From the NCBI RefSeq assembly GCF_025452195.1, contig NZ_CP104972.1, forward strand, positions 496,001 through 560,000: a stretch of 64,000 nucleotides of DNA, read 5' to 3'. Origin of the DNA: Phyllobacterium zundukense. GTDB lineage: Bacteria; Pseudomonadota; Alphaproteobacteria; Rhizobiales; Rhizobiaceae. Below the pieces are notes generated by a model. The model saw only the letters and a list, made by a program, of their open reading frames with translations. It did not search any database and had not been told where the DNA came from. Position numbers and translations under genes: made by a program. Below, piece after piece: positions 8,157 through 17,900 of the stretch; position 1 is the first letter of the stretch, and every line of letters starts with the position of its first letter.

Positions 8157-9994
8157 CTGGTTCTAGCGGCCGCCTGAACTGTCGGACGAAGCAGTCGGGT
8201 GGCTGCTTCCCAGTCCACGGCCTTTGAGAAAAAATAGCCCTGGCCGAACTCACAGCCAAGCGCGTGCAGTTGCCGGGCCTGTTCGGATGTTTCGATGCCT
8301 TCGGCAATGACGTCGATTCCAAGTCCTGCGGTAATTTCCAGCAAACCTTCCGTTATGATGATTGCAGGGTCTCCAGGGACCAATCTTTTGACAAAAGTCT
8401 GATCGATCTTGATGATGTCAACAGGCACGGTCATCAGGTGGGTGAGAGAGGCAAAGCCCGTTCCGAAATCATCCAGCGCGACATGAAGGCCGAGGTCTCT
8501 CAGCGACTTTATCTCCCTTGCAAGGAAGTCCTCCTGCTGGCCGAGATAAACCGATTCTGTGATTTCCAAAACGATATGCTGCAATGGGACCCCTGCCCAG
8601 CCAAAGATCTCGCACACTCGCTCTTTAAGATTGCCCGTGTGAAAATCGGAGGCTGAGAGGTTGATTGCCACGCTGTGAAAAGGCACATCCATATCCAACC
8701 ATCTGCGGACGTCTGCGGCAACAAGCGTCATCATGCGCTGAGTGAGCTCGGCGGCTACATGTGCGTCTTTGGTGGCTTCATTGAAATTGACAGCTTCGAT
8801 AATCTCTCCCGTCGCCGTGGTGATGCGGCACAGGGCCTCGAAGCCCGCCAAGTCTGTGCTGCCGAGGCGAATGATCGGCTGGTAGTGCGGAGAAATCCTA
8901 TCATCTGCGAGCGCTTGGCTAACCTGTCGTATAGCGTGGAAGCGGCGCGTCAATGCGGTGCCCTGGTCTCCATGGTACTCAACGAACCGCCCGCGGTTTT
9001 GCTCCTTGCCGTGATAGAGAGCGATATCAGCCTTCCGCCGAACGTCGTCTGGACTGTCACCAGGTTCCGAAGTTGCGCCGCCAATGGTCACCTTCGGAAA
9101 GACGACATGACCGTTGCAACTGCAGGGCTGTTCCAAGACGGACAGGACTGTCAAAGCCTCGCCCTTCAGATCGGAGCCATCCTGATGACCAACCACAATT
9201 GCAAACTCATCGCCGCCCAATCTGAAGATCAGATCAGACCCTGTGACCGACATGAGCCTGTCCGCCACAACTTTAATCAGGTCATCGCCCGCACTATGGC
9301 CAAACGTATCGTTGACCATCTTCAGATTATCGATGTCGGCGAGCAGGATTCCAAACGGTCGTCGCAAACCCTGTTCGATTAATTTTTCATTGAACCGCGC
9401 CCGGTTTCCCAATCCCGTGAGTGCGTCGGTGTAAGTGAGGCGTTGCCTCTCCTTTACCCGCTCGTGTCGCTCGAAGGCGATCGAACAAAGATGAACGCAG
9501 GCGCCGACAATGTTCTCTTCAAGCTCGCTGGGTCCGCGCTGATCGAAATAATAAAAGGCAAACGTGGCCACCACCCGGTCAGCATTTAAGATCGGAGTCG
9601 ACCAGCATGCTTTGAAACCAAGCGGGTGGACCAAAGCTTTGAAATCACGCCAACGGACATCGGTTTCAATATCAATGGCAGAGACTGCCTCTTGATAGTA
9701 GGCCGCGGTCCCGCAAGATCCCGAAAAGGGTCCGATCTCGATACCGTCAAAGGCCGACGAATAGGCAAGCGGCAACGTGGGGCCTGCAAGGGGGCGGAGT
9801 CGCCGTTGGTGATCGACGGCGACCACAGAACACACCATGCGAGGGACCAGCGTCTCGACTTCCCGACACAAGCAATCAAGAGTTTCCTTAAGCGAACTGC
9901 CAGTGGCAATCATTTCGAGGATAGTGTTCTGAAGCTGAAGCATGTGATGTCGCTTATTTTGGCGGAAGAAGTAACGTAACAGATTTCCGATCAT
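8153..9994 (-). CDS. GAF-GGDEF-EAL c-di-GMP cyclase/phosphodiesterase
   Basis: A 613-residue cytoplasmic sensor-enzyme. A GAF-like sensor occupies roughly residues 20-172. The GGDEF domain follows (about 185-345), with the intact signature at 260-264. The position where the RxxD inhibitory site would lie reads TGSD, so product inhibition is probably lost. The EAL domain (about 365-605) keeps the EAL motif at 386-388, DDFGTGF at 508-514 and EGIET at 565-569, so both activities look possible. No transmembrane segment is seen; an input bound by GAF is inferred. The gene is monocistronic and ends at 8153, about 230 bases from the IS1182 end. Confidence 0.93.
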   Translation of the reverse strand: MIGNLLRYFFRQNKRHHMLQLQNTILEMIATGSSLKETLDCLCREVETLVPRMVCSVVAVDHQRRLRPLAGPTLPLAYSSAFDGIEIGPFSGSCGTAAYYQEAVSAIDIETDVRWRDFKALVHPLGFKACWSTPILNADRVVATFAFYYFDQRGPSELEENIVGACVHLCSIAFERHERVKERQRLTYTDALTGLGNRARFNEKLIEQGLRRPFGILLADIDNLKMVNDTFGHSAGDDLIKVVADRLMSVTGSDLIFRLGGDEFAIVVGHQDGSDLKGEALTVLSVLEQPCSCNGHVVFPKVTIGGATSEPGDSPDDVRRKADIALYHGKEQNRGRFVEYHGDQGTALTRRFHAIRQVSQALADDRISPHYQPIIRLGSTDLAGFEALCRITTATGEIIEAVNFNEATKDAHVAAELTQRMMTLVAADVRRWLDMDVPFHSVAINLSASDFHTGNLKERVCEIFGWAGVPLQHIVLEITESVYLGQQEDFLAREIKSLRDLGLHVALDDFGTGFASLTHLMTVPVDIIKIDQTFVKRLVPGDPAIIITEGLLEITAGLGIDVIAEGIETSEQARQLHALGCEFGQGYFFSKAVDWEAATRLLRPTVQAAARTS

Positions 9995-10497
9995 CTTTTA
10001 TCTTGTTGAACGACGGCTTAACGCAATTTTGTACAGAACGGTTCAGCCAACCGTTCCAAATTTTTTGAAAATTGATTAACCCCCTTGCGCCCTTGACGTT
10101 GAAAGACCGGCGGTTTGGGTGTCACGCGCTCCGATCGTTATATAGGCCAGGCAAGACTCTACCGGTGGTGTTCCAGCGTCTTGACACTCACTGCCATCAA
10201 CTTCAGCACGACAGTGGCAGCAGCGTTGAAGAATGTCCTTGCTGGCGCAGTTTGGTCGAGACAGCCGCAGAAAGTCGAGGAGGTCATTATCTGGACCAAC
10301 TATTGCGTTTCCGAGCATAGACCCAGGCGTTGCCGTAGGGTTCGCCACGTTCTGCCGCACCGCCAAACCTGTGTGGTCAAGGTCGTCAAGGAACCTGTCC
10401 TGGGCGAAGGATCGCGACCAAGAAACGCATCTGCTGCCAGACTTCCAACTCCGAAACCCGCTGAACACTTCAGCCGGTTTTTGTGCGCTGGCCTCTT
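9995..10497. other. Intergenic, nothing recognised
   Basis: About 500 bases upstream of the GGDEF-EAL gene. Overlapping frames exist on both strands, but none has recognisable family motifs or a credible start. The promoter of the GGDEF-EAL gene should lie near 10000-10080, which is AT-rich. Confidence 0.4.
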
Positions 10498-10755
10498 TCA
10501 GCGAAATCGGTACCTTTTCGCTGCAGCAGAGTCCCCCGCCTCCGTTCGCGAACATAGACTCGAACCATCTGTGAATTCGGGATTATCGGTTTTGACCAGT
10601 TTTTTGCGATGCAGATGAGATAGGATCAACCGCACCGCGCGCTCCGAAGCCTGGAGGTTTTCGGCCAGCTCGGCGATCGCCACCGTGTGCCCAGAGCATG
10701 ATGACGGGATGTTGCGCAAGACTTGCAGTTCCTGGAAGGTGGCCGATTTTGCCAT
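10498..10755 (-). CDS. Small winged-helix-like protein
   Basis: 85 residues from the ATG at 10755, which follows AAAGAGATA; a start six codons upstream is also possible. The body TVAIAELAENLQASERAVRL followed by ILSHLHRKKLVKTDN has the pattern of a winged helix: helix, turn, recognition helix and basic wing (compare MarR/DtxR-like N-termini). It lacks any partner domain, so a small DNA-binding protein is inferred. No specific family was recognised, and the 20-residue C-terminus is low-information and may be degenerate. Confidence 0.5.
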   Translation of the reverse strand: MAKSATFQELQVLRNIPSSCSGHTVAIAELAENLQASERAVRLILSHLHRKKLVKTDNPEFTDGSSLCSRTEAGDSAAAKRYRFR

Positions 10756-11149
10756 TATCTCTTTTGTGTGCATTTTTTAGAGGGGTCGCGCGCCGAGTGG
10801 CTGAGAAACATCTCCAACGGCATGTTTCGATGAATTAACTCAGATACTCGACGTACGTGATTTTAGTGTGAAAAACTGGAGAACTCATATGCGGGATCAC
10901 GACACATCATAAGTGTCTGGTGTCACTTGAATGGAATCGAACGCACGACACACAGAGTCCCGGCTGTTCTTTATCGTGGGACGTGTCGGCACCCTCCTTT
11001 CGAAAAGGCCGCCCATAACGGATTTCTAGTCGTCTACAATCGCCGATCTGCATCGACGCAGCGTACTCCTCGAATATAGCTTCCCTTCCCCTTAATGGAG
11101 CTCAGGAAGATTCCTGAACTACACTAGGGGTTTTCACTCAGGCTGTGCC
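10756..11149. other. Intergenic; short palindrome near 11102-11117
   Basis: No gene seen. TCAGGAAGATTCCTGA at 11102-11117 is a short perfect palindrome, placed 33 bases past the autotransporter stop on the minus strand. It could be part of a weak terminator, but there is no clean T tract. Confidence 0.35.
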
Positions 11150-14100
11150 TCAGAATTTCACCTTGAACCCGGCCGTGCCGTTGAGGCTGTAGCTGTCGGC
11201 GAAGTGAGACAGGCTGGTGTTGATGGAAACCTCGCTGTAGATCGAATACTTGTCATCATTCCAGTTATAGCTGCCGCCGGTGCCAATGCCGCCCCACGTC
11301 CGATCATTCTCGCTGGCAAAGTTTACGCCTGATACTTCAACTTCCGTCCCATCCAGGAACTCATAATAAAGATTGGCGATACCATAAAGGTGCGTGCGGG
11401 TTGTCGTTCCTGAAGCACCCTCCCAGGCATTTTCATAATCTGCCGAAAGTCCGAGACGACCCTTGAGGCTCTCACCCGACCCGAGAGAAACATCAGCGCC
11501 GAAGGGGTCGGTAAAGGCGTCAAAGTCTACATTGGAATATGCGAGCTGGGCCTGCGGGGTGAGCGTCCAGCTCTGGTTCAAAGCAAGCCTTTTGCCGGTT
11601 TCCAAGCTGAAGGCGTAGCCGAAACCATCATTGCCATTCGAAAGACTACCAAGGACGCCGGAAGACAGGTCACTTTCGTACCATGTCGCCTGCGCCTGCC
11701 CGTCAAGGTAAAAGCCATTCTGGCCATACCAGGTCAGCGTACCGCCCACTCCGTAGCCATCAGTATCGACCTCGCCATTGCCGAATAAGGAGGAGACATC
11801 TGCGGATGCATTGCCATACTGCGCGGTGATGCTTCCGATGAGTTTGCCGCTCTCGCTTTCATAAAGCTGCCCATCCAGACCGCTTTGGATCTTCCATGTG
11901 TCCAAATCGTAATCGGTGGCACTCGTTGACGTTCTTGGGTCAAAGCGTCCATGTGCGCCTTCGATGCGCGCCCACAAGCCGCGTCCCTCGATCAAGGCCG
12001 GCCCGCCGTCAGAAGGCTGCGGAGCCGGCTCGATTGTCCCGGGTCCATCACCTTGCGACAGCATTCCATTGCCGGCGCCCGACCAATAGCGATTGCCAAC
12101 GCGTTGCTGCAGTGTCGGCAGTCCGTTGAGACCGAGCAATGTCTGTGCATACGCCTCATAGACGGGAACGCCAGGTTGGTAGAGCGGCGAAAATGGCGGG
12201 GAGGTTGGATCTGCAGGATCTGTAGGATCGGTCGGATCCGCAGGGTCGGCCACGGCGGAACGCAGGTACCAGCTACCATCGGTTGGCGTCGCGATGCCAT
12301 TCTTGTATAGCCGGTAGGCATAGGCGCCGCCAATGACGGCCTCGTCGCCCTCAAAGACATAGTCGCCATCAAGCGCAAAGCTGCCGGCGGAAGAACCGGC
12401 AACATCGATCACCCGTATCCCTTCCACTGTCGGTGCTCCGCTGCCGCCAACATTCGCCACAACAAGCGTTGTCGACCCTGACGTGTCACCGAGGACAACG
12501 AGCCTGTCCGTCGTTGAAGCGTCATCGCCGAGCGCCGTATTCAACCGCAAGGTCCCGTCGGCGCCCACATAGTTGCCGCTGACAGTCAACGTTGCTCCCG
12601 GCGCACCACCAACATTGACCAGTCCGGCATTGGTAAGCACGCTCACGGTCTGATCGAATCCGGCCGCATCGAGGGTTCCGCCAGCAAGCACGGAAGTCGG
12701 GGAATTGGGACTAAAGGCGTTCGTTGCGCCAGCCGCGAGCCTTCCGGCCTCGACCGTTGTTGCACCGGCGTATGTGTTCTGTGCGGTCAGGATTGTCGTT
12801 CCGCCGCCGATCTGCCTGACGTTACCCGAGCCTGAGATCACACCGTCGAAGTTCAAGCTGTCGGAACGATTGAAAGCAAGGGAGCCATCGTTAGCGACAT
12901 TTCCGACGATAGAGCCCGAAGTTCCGCCATTGCCGAGCTGCAAGGTTCCGGCGTTGATGATGGTCCCGCCACTATAGGTATTGTTGCCGGTCAGGATCGT
13001 GGTGCCCGAACCGTTCTGCTCCACGGCACCCGAACCGGAAATGACTCCCGGCACTAAAAATGCATCGGAGCGGTTGAAGGCAAGGAGGCTGTTGTTCAAC
13101 ACATCGCCGGCGATCGAGCCGCTGGTTCCGCCGTCGCCAAGCTGGAGGATACCTGCGGAGATCACGGTGCCACCACTATAATCGCTGTTGCCCGTCAGGA
13201 CGAGAGAGCCTGTTCCTGTCTTGGTCAGCCCGCCCGGGCCGGTTACGCCCTGTGCCAATGTCGAATCGAAAGCCTGCGTATCAATCGTGCCGCCCCCGAC
13301 ATTCAGGGTCACCGCGCGATCCGCCGACAAGTCGAAACTGCTGTTTAATCGCAGGGTGCCACCATTGAAACTGACACCGCCGGTCGAAGCGCCCAGCGCA
13401 TTGTCAGCGCCGACTGCAACAACGCCGCCATTGATGAAGGTTCCGCCGGAATAGGTGTTGCCGGCCGCAACCGAAGGCTCAAGTGTAAGGACCCCAGCGC
13501 CGGTCTTTTCGACGGCACCGGTCCCGACGATCTGACCCACATAGGTGCCATCATCGGGCTGGGCAAACCGTACAAGGCCATTATTGGTGATGTTGGCGAC
13601 ATTGTTAGCGGGAAGAAGCTGCGTTGGCAGAGCCTGCGCACGTGCTTCCAGGGTACCGGCTGGATCGATGATCACCTGGCCGGTGTAGTTGGTGTTTGCC
13701 CCGGTCAGAACGAGCGTGCCGTTTTGGACCGTAGCCACAGTGACACCGGTGATCGTGCCTGTCAGCGTCCATGTGCCGAGATCGTTTTTGACGAGGCTTT
13801 CAAATCCGTTGAAGTTGCCAGCCATGGACGATTGCCCGTCGCCGCTGAGGAAGATTGCATCAGTGCCGCCGCCACCGGTAAAATTGCCGGTAACGGTCGA
13901 TCCTGTATACAGACGCAAGATATCATTGCCGTTGGCGAGATTGATACTGCCGCGAATTGTGCCCCTATTGGTAAAGTCGAGCGCTCCTGCCCCCGATCCG
14001 CCGATGACCGTGCTGGTTGTTCCGTTGCCCGCTTCAATAATGCCGGTTTCATTGTTGATCACGGTGTTGAGACCGGACGTATTCTGGGACCAGATAGCGA

Positions 14101-14609
14101 CAGAATTGTTTGCGTCGATCAGGCCACTATTGGTGAGTACATTGCCGGTGCCCTGGAAGTTCACTGCTTCCGCGCTGCCCTGGGTTCCCAGAGCAAGGAG
14201 CTGGCCTCCCTGTTCAATCGTCAGAGTACCATTGTTGTTGATCTCAACGGCGTTGCCACCCGTATTGTAATTGCCAGTGGTGGAGATTGCCGTCGCGCTG
14301 ACGAGGCCGCCACCGGCAATGGTGATGGCCGCATTATTTCGCAGGCTGATGGCATTCAAATCGCCCACAGCAACCTGGGAACCAGGACCAACATTCACGG
14401 TGATGTTGTCTGCAGCAGCAGAATTGCCAGCGCCAACTGTGCTGGTAAAAGGATCTCGGCGCTGCGGCATCGCAAGTGATGACACCCCCAAGGGTGACGC
14501 AATCGGCAAACGCCACCGCCGGCGCCATTAATGAGCCTCCGGTGAAGACAGCAGCGAGGATTGGTAACCGGGCGGCCGATGATGCCAAAGCGGAATGAAG
14601 TCTCTGCAT
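11150..14609 (-). pseudogene. Autotransporter (type Va), frameshifted after the signal peptide
   Basis: The ATG at 14609 starts a clear Sec signal (LPILAAVFTGGSLMAPAVAF) and a Cys pair (DCVTLGGVITCDAAAP). The frame then breaks near 14465. One base out, it continues as DPFTSTVGAGNSAAADNITV without stops for over 1,100 residues. The passenger contains repeats of the autotransporter-associated beta-strand type (NTYSGGTIINAGTLQLGNGG). A (D-P-A/T) linker follows, then a C-terminal barrel of about 280 residues ending SYSLNGTAGFKVKF with a terminal Phe, as required for BAM insertion. The single indel separates export signal from passenger, so the gene is probably silent, or else phase-variable or mis-sequenced. 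The barrel is closely similar to that of the neighbouring giant autotransporter. Confidence 0.85.
12200..12255 (-). repeat. Imperfect 9-nt tandem repeat in the autotransporter linker
   Basis: Five or so copies of a unit like GGATCTGCA / GGATCGGTC run through 12208-12252. They encode the low-complexity Asp-Pro-Thr/Ala linker between passenger and barrel. Copy-number slippage in steps of three codons would keep the frame. Confidence 0.65.
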
Positions 14610-14962
14610 GCTGATCTCCTGAGAATCTTTTTTGACTGTCTAGCGTAGAACCATTCAATTGCCTGTGTTCAATCGGCAACAAAATTTAAATCTTGAAGTA
14701 AACTTTGAACTTCTCCCTGAAACTGCTTGGGGAACACGACAATCCTTGCCGTTGCGGACCCGCCAACCGCGTCGTGGAACCGTTAACAATGCGAGACCCA
14801 TCGATGCCGTCACCTTGCAGAATCCGTTTGATCTGCCGTGGCCCCCGGGACACGCGTCACTTTTTCGGTGTCCTCACTTTAGGTCTCGCCGATCCGGATC
14901 AATCCGCAATGATGTAAATAGCCCGCCAGTGATGAGCTGGCGGGTCATTGTTGGCCCGGGCC
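14610..14962. other. Intergenic between the two autotransporters
   Basis: About 350 bases holding the promoter region of the frameshifted autotransporter and the terminator of the giant one. No gene was seen. Confidence 0.5.
14922..14944 (-). terminator. Terminator-like hairpin after the giant autotransporter
   Basis: CCCGCCAG and CTGGCGGG form a perfect 8-bp GC stem around a 7-base loop, 20 bases past the stop codon on the minus strand. The following sequence is AT-rich (CTATTTACATC) but has only a broken T tract. Confidence 0.6.
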
Positions 14963-17900
14963 TCAAAACTTCACCCTGAACCCCGCAGTGCCATTGAGAC
15001 TGTAGCTGTCAGCGAAATGGGACAGGCTGGTGTTGATGGAAACCTCGCTGTAGAGCGAATATTTGTCATCATTCCAGTTATAGCTGCCGCCAGTGCCGAT
15101 ACCGCCCCAGGTGCGGTCGTTCGCCGTGGCAAAGTTCACGCCCGAGACATCGGTCTCGTTGCCATCGAGGAACTCATAATAGAGGTTGGCGATGCCATAG
15201 AGATTGGTACGGGTCAGCTTGCCGGCACCATCCTCCCAGGCATTCTGGTAATCGGCGGAAAGTCCAATCCTGCCCTTGAGGCTGTCGCCGCTGCCGAGCG
15301 ACACGTCTGCCCCGAACGGGTCGGTGAAGTTGTCGATATCGACATTGGAATAGGCAAGCTGCGCCTGCGGCGTCAGGGTCCAGCTCTGGTCAAGATCGAT
15401 GCGCTTGCCCGTCTCAAGGCTGAAGGCATAGCCGAAGCCATTGTTGCCGTCGGTAAGGCGGGTGCCGAGCGTGTCGGAGGTGAGATCACTGTCATACCAG
15501 GTCGCCTGTGCCTGTCCGTCGAGGTAAAAGCCGTTCTGGCCATACCATGTCAGCGCGCCGCCGAGACCATAGCCGTCGGTGTCGATCGAGCCATCACCGA
15601 AGAACGAGGAAATGTCAGCCGAGGCATGGCCGTAATGGGCGCTGAGGCTGCCAATCAACTTGCCGGCGTCGCTCTCGTAGAACTGGCCGTCAATCCCGGT
15701 CTCTACCTTCCAGGTGTCGATATCGTAATCGGCGGCCGTGGTCGAAGTCCTTGGCTCGAACTTGCCATGGGCACTTTCAATCCGCGCCCAGATGCCGCGC
15801 TGGTCGATAGCGACATCACCACCTTGCGAAGGTGCCGGAGCAGCTTCCAGCGTTCCGGGGCCATCGCCTTGTGCCAGTGCGCTGTTACCCGCCCCGGCCC
15901 AATAGCGATTGCCGACACGCTGCTGCAAGGTCGAGACACCATTGAGGCTCTGCAGCACCTGCGCATAAGCTTCATAGAGAGGCGTTCCGGGCTGGTAGAT
16001 CGGACCGCCGGGTTCACCCGGTTCGCCAGGACTTCCAGGCTCGCCAGGGGCGCTCGGCGATGTCAGGCCCGATCGCAAGTACCAGTCGCCATCGCTCGGG
16101 GTGCTCACCCTGTTCTTCTGCAAGGTATAACCATAGGCCCCGGCAACAACCGCCTGCTGGCCGCCGATCACATAATCGCCGAGCAGGCTGAACGCGCCGT
16201 TCGAAGCGCCGCCGATATCGACGATCTTGATCCCTTCAACTGTCTGCGCACCAGTGCCGCCGACATTGATCACTTTTACATTGGTGCTGCCGGCCGTGTC
16301 GCCGGTAACCACCAGCCGGTCTGTCGGCGAGGCATCGCCGCCAAGCTCGGTCTCGATCTCGAGCAGACCGCCACTGCCGACATAGTTGCCGGCCACGGTC
16401 AATGTGCCGATGGAATTACCCGGCGCGACGGTGCCCGCATTGTTGGTATCGCAGACAGTGCCGATGCCTTGAAGCCGTCCGCCGGCAAGCACGTTTACAT
16501 CGCCGCACAGGCTGCCATTGACAGCAAGCGTGCCGGCCTCGACAGAAGTTGTGCCCGTGAAGCCGGAACTGTCGGCGGTGAGTTCGGTCAGGCCCGCGCC
16601 GATCTGGCGGATCGAACCCGCGCCGGAAATCACGCCGGCGAAGCTCACGTTGTCCGAGCGGTTGAAGGCCAGTGTCCCGTCATTGGCGACATTGCCCTGG
16701 ATAGAGCCGCTGGTCCCGCCGTCGCCAAGCTGCAGCGTGCCGCCGGTAATCGTCGTTCCGCCCGCATAGGTATTGACGCCGGTCAGCACCGTGGCGCCGG
16801 TGCCGATCTGGCTGACCGATCCGGAGCCGGAGATCAGGCCCGCAAAAGTCAGCGTGTTGGAGCGGTTGAACGCAAGCTCGCCATTATTCGTGACATCGCC
16901 GACGATCGAGCCCGTCGTGCCGCCATTGCCGAGCTGCAGCACACCGTCGCTGATGATTGTACCGCCCGTATAGGTGTTGTCGGCGGTCAGTACGACGTCG
17001 AGCGTGCCAATCTGGTTTACCAGACCCAAGCCGGAGATCAGTCCGTCGAACACCAGCCTGTCGGAACGGTTGAACGTCATCACGCTGTTGTTAACGACAT
17101 CGCCGACAATGCTGCCGCTCGTGCCGCCATCGCCGATCTGCAGCGTCCCGTGCGAGATCGTCGTGCCGCCGGCATAGGTGTTCTCGCCGGCCAGCACGAG
17201 CGTGCCGAGGTCGGTCTTCTCCAGAGCTGCGTTGCCCTGGAGCACGGAGCCGATCGTGGTGGTATAGCCCGCCCCGTCCGCCGTGCCGTCGCCGACGCGC
17301 ATGATCGCGGAGCCGCCGACGAGCGTTATCGGCTCGCCAGAGATGTTGTATCCATCCACGGCGAACTGCATGCCGGAGGTTTCGACCTGGCCGTTTGCAT
17401 TGTCGACGGTCACATCGCCACCCTGGCCGGTGAAGATAGAGAAAGCGCCGTTCGAATAGGGAGCGTTGATTGTGCCCGTGTCTTCGGTCCAGTGATTGTT
17501 GTCGCTGAGGCGCCAAACGCCGTCGCCGCCCTGGATCAGGCCGTCGCCGGGCGCGGGATCGCCGTCCGGCCCGTCCCAGAAATTCAGCGTCACGCCCGTC
17601 AGGTTGACCAGATTGACCTGGTTCGCGACGGACGTCTGCACGACATGGTCGGGCGAGGTCTCATCAAGGCCGAGATTGGTCAGCGCGCCGTCATAGGAGA
17701 TTACGCGGTAGATGCCGGGGCCGAAATTCCCGCCGCCGCTCTCCGCGACGTTTATCGTGCCATCCAGCACGAGGTCACCGTGCACGACCGTCAGGTCGTT
17801 GTATGCTCCACCCACCACATTTGCCTGGCCGAAATTATAGTTGAGGTTCGACAAATCGCCGAGCGTCAACCCGCCATTAATCGTGAATTTTCCAGGGGCA

